DNA from: Chloroflexota bacterium | GTDB taxonomy: Bacteria; Chloroflexota; UBA6077; JACCZL01 | Direction of reading: 5' to 3' | Length of the DNA stretch: 64,000 bases | NCBI GenBank assembly: GCA_020845495.1 | Contig: JADLFM010000128.1 | Coordinates: 248,001-312,000, forward strand | In this document: positions 44,611 to 53,625 of the stretch, piece after piece | Position numbering within the stretch: position 1 is the first letter of the stretch | How the letters are laid out: the number at the start of each line of letters is the position of its first letter | The notes under the pieces: model-generated | What the model was told of the DNA's origin: nothing | Database searches by the model: none | Seen by the model: only the letters and a program-made list of their open reading frames with translations | Translations under genes and position numbers: made by a program

Positions 44611-44703
44611 AGTGTACCACCGACTCATGAGAGGCGCTCGGATTGGCGAGCGTGTGCCGGTATCCTCCGCGAGGTCTTCCAGGTCGGTACAATGAGGCCG
44701 GCG
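44611..44703. promoter_or_regulatory. Divergent -10 boxes between DUF697 and FHA genes
   Basis: On the minus strand TACACT (44616-44611) precedes the DUF697 gene, and on the + strand TACAAT (44698-44703) precedes the FHA gene by about 50 bases. Neither has a convincing -35 box, so these are tentative. Confidence 0.35.
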
Positions 44704-44752
44704 CGACCGTGACGCTTCGCGCCAACTTTTCGCTGGTCGGAGGCACCCGCCG

Positions 44753-46021
44753 ATGACGTGCCCGCAGTGCGGCACTCGCAATCCGGACGACTTCATGTTC
44801 TGCCTCCAATGTGGAGCGCAGTTAGGCGGTGGGTCAGCCGCGCAGCCGTCGCCCGATTTGCTTGCGGCGACGCGCGCCAACCTGGACCCCGTCGACGGCA
44901 ACCACGACGCGCCAGAGGCCGAAGCGCGGCTGCGCGTCGAGCAGGGCTCGGTCGACCAGCGGGAAATCCTGATCGACCGGCCGGTCATGATCATCGGGCG
45001 GCGTCTCGGCAGCGATATCGTTATTCACGACACTAACGTTTCGCGCCAGCACGCCCGGATTGCGAAGACCGGCTCGGTCATCACGATCGAGGACACCAAG
45101 AGCTCGAACGGAACGCTCGTCAACGAGGAGCGTCTCGAAGACCCGCGCGAGCTACGCCACGGCGACGTGGTCCGGATTGGAGACGCCGTGTTCGTCTTCG
45201 AGCAGGCCCAGCCAGAGCCGATGACCGCCGAGGAATCGTCGTTCGAAGGTGCGACGCTCGCCATCGATCTCGATTCACCGATGACGAGCCTGGGAGCGCC
45301 TCCCGAGCTGTCGCCGCCGGCTGCGTTGAGCGCCCAGGCATCTGGGGCGACCATGCAGCCATCCGGTCCGTTGACACCGCCGCCCCCTATCATGGACCCC
45401 GGCCAGACCGCCATCGCGGACAACGTCCTGGACAACAGGCCGGACGAAGCGCCGTCGCCAGACATGCCACTCGGGTCTAGGGTTGGTCCTCATGATGATG
45501 CGGAGTCACCCGGAACGATTGCCTGGGAGCCATCCTCGCACGAGTCTGTCGCCAGGGAGCCGGCTGTCAGCGAGCCGGCGGTTCGATCGGCCGCCGCCAA
45601 CGGTGGTAGTACCCCGTCTATCGACGCTCTGCGGCGAGAGATCGGGCAACTCGGTCAGGATCTCGTGAGCTTCGCCAACAGCCTCGGCGGCCTCGCCGAC
45701 CGCGTGGAGCGGATCGAGCAGGGGTTGGATCAGGCGACGGCCGGCCTCGTCGACATGCAGCAGCGGGTTCGCGGGCCAGACGGCGCCTCGCTCCGGGAAC
45801 TCCGCGAGTTGGCCGCCGAAGTCGAGACGTCCGGGCTGACCTCCCAGATCGATGCGGCGACCCGCGTTCTCGAACAACTCGTGCAGCAGCCTCGTGACAT
45901 CGAGCTACTTCTCAAGCTCTCGCAACAGGCGACGGCTATCGAGGCTGCGCTCCGGGTGCACGGGCGGCTCGTCGCGCTGGCGCCGCGGTTGCGCGGCGTG
46001 CTCGGAAGCTTGCTGGACTGA
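44753..46021 (+). CDS. Zinc-ribbon FHA-domain protein
   Basis: The 422-residue protein starts with a zinc ribbon (Cys 3, 6, 17, 20) and has an FHA domain at about 60-150, with all signature residues: the GR of MIIGRRLGSD (82-83), SRQH (97-100) and SSNGT with Asn 119. FHA domains bind phosphothreonine peptides. A Pro/Ser-rich linker follows, and the C-terminal 150 residues are helical and rich in charged heptad-like segments (LGGLADRVERIEQGLDQATA), suggesting a coiled coil. GGAGG lies 9 bases before the ATG. Its stop is 10 bases before the cNMP-patatin gene, so they probably form an operon. A Ser/Thr kinase is not in the window. Confidence 0.88.
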   Translation: MTCPQCGTRNPDDFMFCLQCGAQLGGGSAAQPSPDLLAATRANLDPVDGNHDAPEAEARLRVEQGSVDQREILIDRPVMIIGRRLGSDIVIHDTNVSRQHARIAKTGSVITIEDTKSSNGTLVNEERLEDPRELRHGDVVRIGDAVFVFEQAQPEPMTAEESSFEGATLAIDLDSPMTSLGAPPELSPPAALSAQASGATMQPSGPLTPPPPIMDPGQTAIADNVLDNRPDEAPSPDMPLGSRVGPHDDAESPGTIAWEPSSHESVAREPAVSEPAVRSAAANGGSTPSIDALRREIGQLGQDLVSFANSLGGLADRVERIEQGLDQATAGLVDMQQRVRGPDGASLRELRELAAEVETSGLTSQIDAATRVLEQLVQQPRDIELLLKLSQQATAIEAALRVHGRLVALAPRLRGVLGSLLD

Positions 46022-46031
46022 CGCGGACGCC

Positions 46032-48011
46032 GTGGAAGGCGGGCCGATCGGCGACACCCCGGCGCGGGGCGGCTTCTTCGCCAGCCCGCTGTTTCGTGGC
46101 GTGCCGGCGGATCGCCTGCCGGATCTGGCCGCGAGCTTCGAGGCCCGCACACTCGCTTCGGACGCGATCGTCGTCCGCGAGGGCGAGCCGGGCGATGCCC
46201 TGTTCGTGGTCGAGACAGGTCTCGTCGAGGTGTTTCTTGCCCGCCCCGGTGGCGAGGAGGTCGTCCTCTCGCGGCTCGGGCCGGGCGAGGCGTTCGGCGA
46301 GATGTCGGTGCTCACCGGCGAGCCGCGTTCGGCGGCCGTCCGAACGGTCCGCCCGACGACCGTTCGGGTGGTGACGCGGGAGCAGTTTCTTCGCCTCGCG
46401 GCGGATCTGCCGCTCTTGCTCTTCAATCTGAGTCGGACGCTGGTCGGACGACTATCGCAGGCGAGCCGCGCAGCAGCCAGGGTGCAGGGGTGCGAGGTCG
46501 TCGCGATCGTTGGACGAGTGCCGCCGCTCGTCGGTAGCCTGATCGCCACCAACCTGGCGGCTGCCCTCTCCTGGACGACCCGCGAGCGCGTGCTGCTGGT
46601 AGATCGGCCACCCGGGCAGGCGTCGTGGTTACCCGGGCGCGAGCAAGCGCCGGCCCTTGCCGACGTCTGGTCGGCTGGGGCCGAGGGACTGAGCGTCCGA
46701 GCCTTTCAGTTCGGGGGCGCTCGCCTGCGCATCGTGTCGTTACCCGAGGATGGCGGCTTCCTGGCGGCGACGCGGCCGGTCAGTCTGCCCGAGGCGTTCG
46801 CGTGGTTGCGGCACAATGCCCGCTTCGTCGTGCTGAATCTCGCCGGCGAGGACCGTGGCGACCTGGAGACCTTGTTGTCTCAGGTGGACCGGACCTATCT
46901 GCTGGTTACAGCGCGCCAACTCGAGACGCCATTTGCCGGCGAAATTGTCGCGGCGTTTCACGCGGCGCGACCAGAGGTGCAGCAGCGCTCGTATCCGATC
47001 GTCATCTCAGGCGAGGGACTGTCGCTGTCGGAACTCCGGCGGCGCACGATGCGGCGGCTCGGGATGCCGGCCCGGTCGATCGTGCCTGGACTGGCCCAGA
47101 TCCTCAAGGATGCTGCCCGCAATCAGGCACCGCTGGCGATCGAAGCGCGGCACCTCTCGTTCAGCCGGGCGATGCACTGGCTTGCCCGCGATGTGGCTGG
47201 CCTCAAGGTCGGCGTGGCGCTTGGCGCTGGCGGCGCTCGTGGCTTCGCGCACGTCGGGGTGTTCTCGTTCCTGGAAGAGCACGACATCCCGAACGACTTT
47301 CTGGCCGGGACGAGCATGGGCTCGGTGATCGCTGCGCCGAAAGCGCTCGGCATGGACGTGGCGCAGGGCCGTGAGACGATGCTCCGCCTGCACGAGAAGT
47401 TCACCAGTCTGATCCGCCCGACCTTCTCGCTGATGGCTTCGCTGCTCTCGCCGAAGGGCGTGGAAGATACGTACCGCGAACTGGTTGGCGACGCGAACCT
47501 GGAGGAGTTGCCGGTGCCGTTCGCGGTCGTCGCCGCGGACCTGGAGACGGCCCGCCCAATCGTCCTGACCGAAGGCTCGCTCGCGGACGCGATGCGGGCC
47601 AGCAGCGCCATCCCGCTCGTCTGGCCGCCGAAGGTCATCGGGAAGTACCGACTGGTCGACGGCGCTGTGCTGAACCCGGTCCCGACTCAGCCGGTGCGCG
47701 ATCTGGGCGCCGACATCGTGATTGCCGTCGACCTGTCGGCTCGTTCGGAGCCCGGCGCAGACGGGGCCCGCGGCGAGCGGCACCCGAATATCTTCCAGAA
47801 CGTCTTTCGCTGCATCGATATCATGACCGCCGATCGCGCGGTTCGAGACTGCCTGCTCGCGGACGTGGTGATCCGGCCGCGCTTCGAGTTGACCGGCTGG
47901 AAGCACTTCGATCAGGCCGACGCCTACGCTGCGGCCGGCTATCAGGCCGCTGAGGAGATGTTGCCGGCGCTCCGAAAGGTGCTACCCTGGCTCGATCGCG
48001 CGGGAGCCTGA
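46032..48011 (+). CDS. Cyclic-nucleotide-binding, patatin-like phospholipase
   Basis: The 659-residue protein has three parts. Residues 15-140 are a cNMP-binding domain with the phosphate-binding cassette GEAFGEMSVLTGEPRSAAV, keeping Glu 90 and Arg 99. Residues 155-330 resemble a MinD/CpsD-like P-loop domain (VVAIVGRVPPLVGSLIATN), but its GK[ST] is missing. Residues 390-655 are a patatin/RssA-type hydrolase with GAGGAR (398-403), the nucleophile Ser 428 in GTSMG and Asp 543 in DGAVLNPVP. The whole resembles neuropathy-target-esterase-type phospholipases gated by cyclic nucleotides. The GTG start lies 10 bases after the FHA gene's stop; the ribosome site is weak, so the start is approximate. 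Confidence 0.85.
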   Translation: MEGGPIGDTPARGGFFASPLFRGVPADRLPDLAASFEARTLASDAIVVREGEPGDALFVVETGLVEVFLARPGGEEVVLSRLGPGEAFGEMSVLTGEPRSAAVRTVRPTTVRVVTREQFLRLAADLPLLLFNLSRTLVGRLSQASRAAARVQGCEVVAIVGRVPPLVGSLIATNLAAALSWTTRERVLLVDRPPGQASWLPGREQAPALADVWSAGAEGLSVRAFQFGGARLRIVSLPEDGGFLAATRPVSLPEAFAWLRHNARFVVLNLAGEDRGDLETLLSQVDRTYLLVTARQLETPFAGEIVAAFHAARPEVQQRSYPIVISGEGLSLSELRRRTMRRLGMPARSIVPGLAQILKDAARNQAPLAIEARHLSFSRAMHWLARDVAGLKVGVALGAGGARGFAHVGVFSFLEEHDIPNDFLAGTSMGSVIAAPKALGMDVAQGRETMLRLHEKFTSLIRPTFSLMASLLSPKGVEDTYRELVGDANLEELPVPFAVVAADLETARPIVLTEGSLADAMRASSAIPLVWPPKVIGKYRLVDGAVLNPVPTQPVRDLGADIVIAVDLSARSEPGADGARGERHPNIFQNVFRCIDIMTADRAVRDCLLADVVIRPRFELTGWKHFDQADAYAAAGYQAAEEMLPALRKVLPWLDRAGA

Positions 48012-48197
48012 CGAGCCGGCGAACTGGAGAGTGCCAGGACTGGACGGCGCTCGGCGTCGGTGACGGGCAGTGAGGCAGGGCGAAGGCACCGGCAGCGAGG
48101 ATGTAGCGTCGAGGGTGTGCGCTGAGGGTATAGCGCCCGAGGGATGTGTCGGAGGCTCGGGCAGGTCGCGTACGAGTCGAGGGCGAGGAGGGGTGAC

Positions 48198-49463
48198 GTG
48201 TCACGACGCCGCGTGGTAGTGACTGGAATGGGCGCCCTATCCCCGGTGGGCAACACGGTTGACGAGTCCTGGCGAAGCCTGCTCGCGGGGCGATCTGGCG
48301 CGCAGGCGTTCCCGGGGATGATGCCGTACTCGGATCGTCCGTTCGACGTCTCGCCGTACCCCACGCGGATCGCCGCTCCGGTCAAAGACTTCGAGCCGAC
48401 CCGCTTCATGGACGGTAAGTCGGCGCGGCGGCTGGCCCGCTTCAGCCAGTTTGGCGTGGCGGCGGCGAAGATGGCCGTCGAAGACGCCGGGCTTCACGTT
48501 ACGCCAGAGAACGCCGACCGAGTTGGCGTGCTGATCTCCAGCAGCGTCGGTTCAGTCGCCGTCACCGAGCGCAACTTTGCCACCCTGCGAGAACGCGGCT
48601 GGCAACGCATTCACCCGCTCTTCATGGCGATGGTGCTGCCCAACATGGCGGGCGCCAGCATCGCCATCGCGCTCGGCGCCCGTGGCTACAATTCGACGGT
48701 GGCCACGGCGTGCGCGGGTGGCACGACGGCTATTGGCGAGGCGGCCGAGGTGATCCGCCGGGGCGTTGCCGACGTCATGCTGGCCGGTGGTGCCGACGCG
48801 CCAATCTGCGAGATGACGCTGGCTGGCATGTCGATGATCGGGGCGCTCTCCAGACGAAACGAGGCGCCCGAGCAGGCGAGCCGTCCCTTCGAGGCCGGCC
48901 GCGATGGCTTCGTTGCGGCGGAAGGGGCAGGCGTCCTCGTGTTGGAGGCGCTGGAGCATGCCGAGGCGCGCGGTGCCCCAATCCGTGCTGAAGTGCTCGG
49001 CTTTGGCTGTACCGCCGATGCGTACCACCTGACCGGGCCAGACCCGACCGGCGAGGCATCGGCGCGGGCCATGACGCTCGCGCTGGACGACGCCCGGCTC
49101 GCGCCGGAGGACGTCGACCACATCAACGCTCATGCGACCTCGACGCCGCTTGGGGACAAGATGGAGACGGTCGCGATCAGACGGGCACTCGGCCAGCATG
49201 GCGAGCGTATACCGATCTCAGCCAACAAATCGATGACCGGTCACATGTTCGCGGCCAGCGGCGCGCTCGAAGCGGTCGTATCGATCCTGACGATCCAGCA
49301 CGGCATCATCCCACCCACGATCAACTACGCTGTGCCGGATCCCGAGTGCGATCTTGACTACGTGCCGAACGTGGCGCGTGAGTCGCGTGTCGACGTGGTA
49401 GTGTCGAACAGTTTCGGCTTCGGCGGCCAAAATGCCTGCCTGGCGTTCCGCCGGATGGCCTGA
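48198..49463 (+). CDS. fabF: Beta-ketoacyl-ACP synthase II
   Basis: The 421-residue thiolase-fold enzyme condenses malonyl-ACP with acyl-ACP in fatty-acid elongation. It shows VVVTGMGALSPVG at the start, the active-site Cys 172 in TVATACAGGTTA, His 312 in INAHATSTPLGD and His 349 in NKSMTGHMFAASGA, in the order and spacing of FabF. The length matches the family (about 410-420). The GTG has an AGGAGG-like site 6-7 bases upstream. It follows the cNMP-patatin phospholipase gene by 186 bases on the same strand, but no other fatty-acid synthesis genes are near, so it could be a secondary ketosynthase for a special lipid. Confidence 0.92.
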   Translation: MSRRRVVVTGMGALSPVGNTVDESWRSLLAGRSGAQAFPGMMPYSDRPFDVSPYPTRIAAPVKDFEPTRFMDGKSARRLARFSQFGVAAAKMAVEDAGLHVTPENADRVGVLISSSVGSVAVTERNFATLRERGWQRIHPLFMAMVLPNMAGASIAIALGARGYNSTVATACAGGTTAIGEAAEVIRRGVADVMLAGGADAPICEMTLAGMSMIGALSRRNEAPEQASRPFEAGRDGFVAAEGAGVLVLEALEHAEARGAPIRAEVLGFGCTADAYHLTGPDPTGEASARAMTLALDDARLAPEDVDHINAHATSTPLGDKMETVAIRRALGQHGERIPISANKSMTGHMFAASGALEAVVSILTIQHGIIPPTINYAVPDPECDLDYVPNVARESRVDVVVSNSFGFGGQNACLAFRRMA

Positions 49464-49899
49464 GGGCGGGGTACCGCCGACGCCCGGCCCTACGCATGCG
49501 AGGCATCGACACGCGGGCGCCCTATGCTCGTGCTCTTCGCCGTGGCAACGCTCCTCTCGACAACGACCTCATTCGAGCGGATGCCGCTCTTCGACGGTCG
49601 CCCGATTGCGGGCAGGGACCATACCGGGCACCTCGAATCGTCTGAGCAACGCCTGCCGATGGTACGATCGGCACGGCCGCGCGTCATCACCTCGTCCTCA
49701 GGCCGATGTGGCTGTGTCGCATGTCACCCGCGTATCAGCGTGCGATGCTACGATACGCCCCGCGTAGGCCGCGCCGACACTGGCCTTCGACGGACTTCGG
49801 CAGCGCCCCCACAATGACCGCGGCCGACAGGATCAGGCGTCTCTCCGTCACATGGAAGGCTGGGCCACGCCAGGTGATTTCACCCGCAAGGAGGTGACT
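49464..49899. other. Intergenic region, 436 bp, no gene seen
   Basis: Several short frames exist but none has protein-like composition or a ribosome site. A small inverted repeat (GGCGG and CCGCC around GGTA near 49470) lies just after the ketosynthase stop. The right end carries a strong ribosome site for the sulfatase. Confidence 0.55.
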
Positions 49900-52152
49900 G
49901 TGGGCCAGGACGAGGCTGCCCAGGACCCGGGCCGGTTTCAGGGAACAGTCGGTCGAACGCGCGAGGAATCGACGCCGTGGTGGCCGGAGCGAGCCAGTGC
50001 CCCAAAGGGCGCGCCAAACATCGTCGTCATCTACCTGGACGACATGGGCTTCTCCGACCTCGGCTGCTTCGGCTCCGAGATCGACACGCCCAACATCGAC
50101 GCGCTGGCCGAGCGTGGGCTGCGCTTCAATCACTACACCACGCATCCGATCTGCTCGCCCGCCCGCGCTGCCCTGCTGACCGGAATCAATGCCCACGCCG
50201 TCAGCACCGGCTGGCTCGCGAACAACAACCCCGGCTACCCGGGGTACACCGGTGAGATTCCCCTGGACGCCGCGACGATCGCCGAGACGCTGCGAGCGCG
50301 CGGCTACGAGACGATCATGACCGGCAAGTGGCACAACACGCCCACCCTGGACGCAGTCCCCTCGGGACCGAAACACAACTGGCCTACTCAGCGCGGGTTC
50401 GACACCTTTTATGGCTTCATGGAAGGCGAGACCCACTATTTCTTCCCGAGCGCGCTCCGGCTAAATAATCAGACCCTGCCCGTCGATGAGTACCCGAGCG
50501 ACTACTACTCCACCGACGATTGGACGGACCGGGGTATCCAGTTCGTCAAGGAGCTTCGGGCGTCGTCCGCGACCAAGCCATTCTTCCTCTATATCGCCAA
50601 CAACGCCGTGCATGCGCCCTTCCAGGCGAAGACCGACGACCTGGCTCGGTACCGTGGGCGCTATGACGCCGGCTGGACCGCGATCCGCGAGGCGCGCTAC
50701 CACCGTCAGATCGAGCTCGGGATCATCCCCGCCGATGCGAAGCTGGCTCCATCTGACGAGAAGCTGCTGGCCTGGGACGAGACCGATCCCGACGACCGCC
50801 CGCTGTTCGCCAGGCACATGGAGACGTACGCGGCGATGCTCGACTGCGTCGATCAGAACGTCGGCAAGCTCGTCGCCTTCCTGGAGCAGATCGGTGAACT
50901 CGACAACACCATCATCGTCTTCACCTCGGACAACGGCGCCACCGATGCGGGCGGGCCGACCGGCATGGTCAACAACAATCGCCGCTACAGCGGGCTAACG
51001 CCGAAGCCGGTCGAGGAGGAGCGCCTCCGGATCGATGATCTGGGCGGCCCGCGCAGCGTGGCGCTCTACCCGTCGGCCTGGGGGCAGGTCTGCAACACCC
51101 CGTTCCCAACCTACAAGACGTACACCGGTGGCGGCGGCCGGCGGGTCTCGTTCATTGTCTCCTGGCCCGAGAAGATCCGCGAGCAGGGCGCGATCCGCTC
51201 GCAGTTCATCCACGTCACCGACGTCATGCCGACGCTCCTGGATCTGGCCGGCGTGGAGCCACTCGTCACTATCAATGGTGCTCCGACGCGCGGAATGACC
51301 GGCCGATCGTTCGCGCCGGTGCTGCTCGATTCAGACGCGCCCGCGGCCCGCAACGAGCAGTATTACGAGTGTTGGGCAAACCGCGCCTTCTACCGCGATG
51401 GTTGGCTGGCACGATCCATCCAACGGCGCGGCGAGCCGATCGACATGGATAACTGGACGCTCCACAACCTTCAGGCAGACTTCTCCGAGAGCGTCGACCT
51501 GCGTGCCCAGCATCCAGACAGGCTCGCCGCGCTCGTCGAGGCGTTCGACGCCGCAGCCTGGGAGAATCAGGTCTATCCGCTCGACAACCGCAGCCGACCG
51601 CAGAAGTTCTTCGACACGCCGGCGTGGGCTCGGGAGTTGGCGGATGAAGCCCGGACGTACCTGCCCGGCATGCAGACCGTCATTCGGGCCGACGTGATGC
51701 CGAAGATCAGCGACCGATCGTTTCGGATCCGCGTGCAGTTCAGCCACCGCGAGACGGACCAGGGCATCCTCTGGGCCCTCGGCGATCCGATCGGCGGAAT
51801 GGTCGCCTGGATCGAACGGGGCCAGATCTTCGTCCACTACAACGGCTTCAGCGACACGGTGACGCTGCCCGGCGTGGCGCTGCACGACGGCGACCACGAG
51901 GTAATCCTGGAATACGAGGCGCTGGGCAACCGCCAGGGGCGCGGTCGTCTCATGCTCGACGGTGCCGGAGCCGTCGGCTGGACGGCGATGTCGCCAACGC
52001 TGAGCTTCGGCGTCTTCGAGGGCCTCGACGTCGGGCTCGACCGTCGTGGCCCGGTCTACCCGGACCTGTTCGACCGGCACGGATCGTTCCCGTATACGAA
52101 CGCCATCCACGCCGTCAGGATCGAGCCTGGCGCCCGCGCGCCGCGGTTGTAG
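49900..52152 (+). CDS. Arylsulfatase-type sulfatase
   Basis: This 750-residue enzyme of the alkaline-phosphatase/sulfatase superfamily has the formylglycine motif CSPARAALLTG (Cys 85 to Arg 89). The metal-binding Asp pair in VVIYLDDMGFSD (D47, D48), DTPNIDALAERG, and the distal metal site FTSDNGATDAGG are also present. An accessory C-terminal region of about 200 residues, beta-rich, follows the catalytic fold. No signal peptide is visible, so it is probably cytoplasmic. It needs conversion of the Cys to formylglycine, but no formylglycine-generating enzyme is encoded here. The GTG at 49900 has a near-perfect AAGGAGG 5 bases upstream; a start at 49852 is less likely. The sulfate ester substrate is unknown. 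Confidence 0.9.
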   Translation: MGQDEAAQDPGRFQGTVGRTREESTPWWPERASAPKGAPNIVVIYLDDMGFSDLGCFGSEIDTPNIDALAERGLRFNHYTTHPICSPARAALLTGINAHAVSTGWLANNNPGYPGYTGEIPLDAATIAETLRARGYETIMTGKWHNTPTLDAVPSGPKHNWPTQRGFDTFYGFMEGETHYFFPSALRLNNQTLPVDEYPSDYYSTDDWTDRGIQFVKELRASSATKPFFLYIANNAVHAPFQAKTDDLARYRGRYDAGWTAIREARYHRQIELGIIPADAKLAPSDEKLLAWDETDPDDRPLFARHMETYAAMLDCVDQNVGKLVAFLEQIGELDNTIIVFTSDNGATDAGGPTGMVNNNRRYSGLTPKPVEEERLRIDDLGGPRSVALYPSAWGQVCNTPFPTYKTYTGGGGRRVSFIVSWPEKIREQGAIRSQFIHVTDVMPTLLDLAGVEPLVTINGAPTRGMTGRSFAPVLLDSDAPAARNEQYYECWANRAFYRDGWLARSIQRRGEPIDMDNWTLHNLQADFSESVDLRAQHPDRLAALVEAFDAAAWENQVYPLDNRSRPQKFFDTPAWARELADEARTYLPGMQTVIRADVMPKISDRSFRIRVQFSHRETDQGILWALGDPIGGMVAWIERGQIFVHYNGFSDTVTLPGVALHDGDHEVILEYEALGNRQGRGRLMLDGAGAVGWTAMSPTLSFGVFEGLDVGLDRRGPVYPDLFDRHGSFPYTNAIHAVRIEPGARAPRL

Positions 52153-52161
52153 AGCAGGGGG

Positions 52162-52203
52162 GCAGGATTGATGGTGGAGCGGCTCCCACACCGTCAATCC
52201 TGC
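52162..52203. terminator. Hairpin terminator between convergent genes
   Basis: GCAGGATTGATGGTG (52162-52176) pairs with 52189-52203 over 15 bp with one G-U pair, and the loop can add a further GGAGC/GCTCC pairing. It lies 9 bases after the sulfatase stop and downstream of the convergent FHA gene. No long T-run follows. Confidence 0.6.
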
Positions 52204-52284
52204 TCATCCGGTCAAAACACTCAGATGCGCGAGATGCCGAACTCATCGGAGGACGGGCGTGAGTACTTCCCCGCCAAACGGGTC

Positions 52285-53298
52285 TCAAACCTCTCGATAG
52301 GTTCCGTGACTCGCCTGCTCCAGTCCGTCGATCAGGCCGATGGCCTCATGAGCAAGCCGTGTCCAGGCGCCCATCGCGCCTGCTTCCGCGCCGAGAGCGA
52401 ACAACTGGGTCAAGTCGGTCTGATTGCTGAGCCGGGCATGCAAGAGCGCGGCAAACCTGGCAAGCTCGGCATCTCCGCCAAGCTCCTGATGCCGAGCAAG
52501 GACCCGATCGAGCCGTAGGAGTGCCGCTCGTGTCGCGCTCTGTTGCTCCGTCGTCGGCGGGACCGACGGGGCGATGGTCGCGACGAGCTGCTCGCCGGCC
52601 GCTTTCAGGCGACGGGCACCCGCGCGCAGGGCGCCCGGCGTCGGGATGGCGGGCGGCACCAGCGGTGCGTGGAGGCGGACGGCGGGCGTTGACGGTGTGG
52701 GCGTTTGCGGTGTGGGCGTTTGCGGTGTGGGCGTTTGCGGTGTGGGCGTTCGTGGCGGGCTGGAAGCCGCGGGTGGCCTGGTCCGGTCCGATCTAGCCGG
52801 CACGTTCGGCCTGACTCGTTCACGCTGCGTGCCGGTCGTGCCTGGTCCAGACGGCTCGCCGGAGGTAGCCGGAGGTGCTGGCGGTCCACTCTGGGCCGGT
52901 GCGTGCGATGCTCCGGATAGGGCCTGCCCCGATGGCTCCACAGACGGTGAGCCCGCTTCGGTCGGCCGGTGTACGGTCGGTTGCCGGTCGGCGTGCCACC
53001 GAGCTCGTTCCGCACCAAGGTCGAGTTGGAGCAGCACGCCCCCCACGACTATCAGATCGCCGTGTTCGAGCCAGCGCGATCCGCGCACCAGCCGGTCGTT
53101 GACGATGCTCGGGTTGGCTGGCTGGAGGTCTTCCAGAACGACCCGTCCGCCGGCCGATCGCAGGCGAGCGTGGTGTCGGGAGACTTGCGGATCGTAGAGC
53201 CGGATGGCGCAGTCTGGAGCCCGGCCGATCGTGGCGTCCGGCCCGGCCACGACAAACTCGTGCTGGGCAGTTGGCCCTTCGAGCACGACGAGCTTCAT
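52285..53298 (-). CDS. FHA-domain protein with a Pro/Thr repeat linker
   Basis: Residues 1-95 of this 337-residue protein are an FHA domain: MKLVVLEGPTAQHEFVV, then TIGRAPDCAIRLYDPQVSRHHARL with the Gly-Arg and Ser-Arg-His phosphothreonine-binding residues, and NPSIVNDRLV where most FHA domains have NGT. A long Pro/Ser/Thr-rich linker contains four PQTPT-like repeats. The last 110 residues are helical and charged. The ATG lies 14 bases after the zinc-ribbon gene, in an operon with the MMPL exporter. The weak ribosome site suggests coupled translation. Confidence 0.8.
   Translation of the reverse strand: MKLVVLEGPTAQHEFVVAGPDATIGRAPDCAIRLYDPQVSRHHARLRSAGGRVVLEDLQPANPSIVNDRLVRGSRWLEHGDLIVVGGVLLQLDLGAERARWHADRQPTVHRPTEAGSPSVEPSGQALSGASHAPAQSGPPAPPATSGEPSGPGTTGTQRERVRPNVPARSDRTRPPAASSPPRTPTPQTPTPQTPTPQTPTPSTPAVRLHAPLVPPAIPTPGALRAGARRLKAAGEQLVATIAPSVPPTTEQQSATRAALLRLDRVLARHQELGGDAELARFAALLHARLSNQTDLTQLFALGAEAGAMGAWTRLAHEAIGLIDGLEQASHGTYREV
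52694..52753. repeat. 15-bp tandem repeat, four units, inside the FHA gene
   Basis: Four head-to-tail units of GGTGTGGGCGTTTGC, the last one imperfect, encode a PQTPT-type pentapeptide repeat in the linker of the FHA protein. The number of units is likely to vary between strains. Confidence 0.9.
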
Positions 53299-53312
53299 CT
53301 GCCCGTCGCCTT

Positions 53313-53603
53313 TTATTGCCGGATCGCGGCTGAGTAGATCCAGGCGAGGGCGCCAATGGCGATCGCTGCCCAGACGATCATGACCGCCCACAACACCGGT
53401 CCCCGCAGCATCCCGCCGGTCCCGGCGGAGTCGGGGGCGGCGGGGTTCTCGGCCGTCCCGAAGTCGAAGCCGCACTCTTCGCAGAAGCGGGCGCCGGGCA
53501 TACGGGGATCTCCGCAGGCTGGACACGCCGTCTGGGAAGTTGTTGGCGGCGTATCCAGCGGCGGCGCCGGAGGTGGGGGTGTGCGTGGTGGCTGATGCTC
53601 CAC
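53313..53603 (-). CDS. Zinc-ribbon, single-pass membrane protein
   Basis: The 96-residue protein has a Pro-rich N-terminus, a zinc ribbon (CPACGDP and CEECGFDFG) and one C-terminal helix, VLWAVMIVWAAIAIGALAWI. The GTG start has GAGGAG 8 bases upstream. It is placed 22 bases after the MMPL exporter gene and 14 bases before the FHA gene. The MMPL protein carries its own zinc ribbon of the same C-terminal type, so a shared scaffold is plausible. Confidence 0.75.
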   Translation of the reverse strand: MEHQPPRTPPPPAPPLDTPPTTSQTACPACGDPRMPGARFCEECGFDFGTAENPAAPDSAGTGGMLRGPVLWAVMIVWAAIAIGALAWIYSAAIRQ

Positions 53604-53625
53604 GGGCAGTGCTCCTCGACTGACC

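Noticed and set aside
45852..46031. Upstream extension of the cNMP-patatin gene
   Set aside because: It would overlap the coiled-coil end of the FHA gene for 170 bases and has no domain content; the GTG at 46032 fits the domain boundary.
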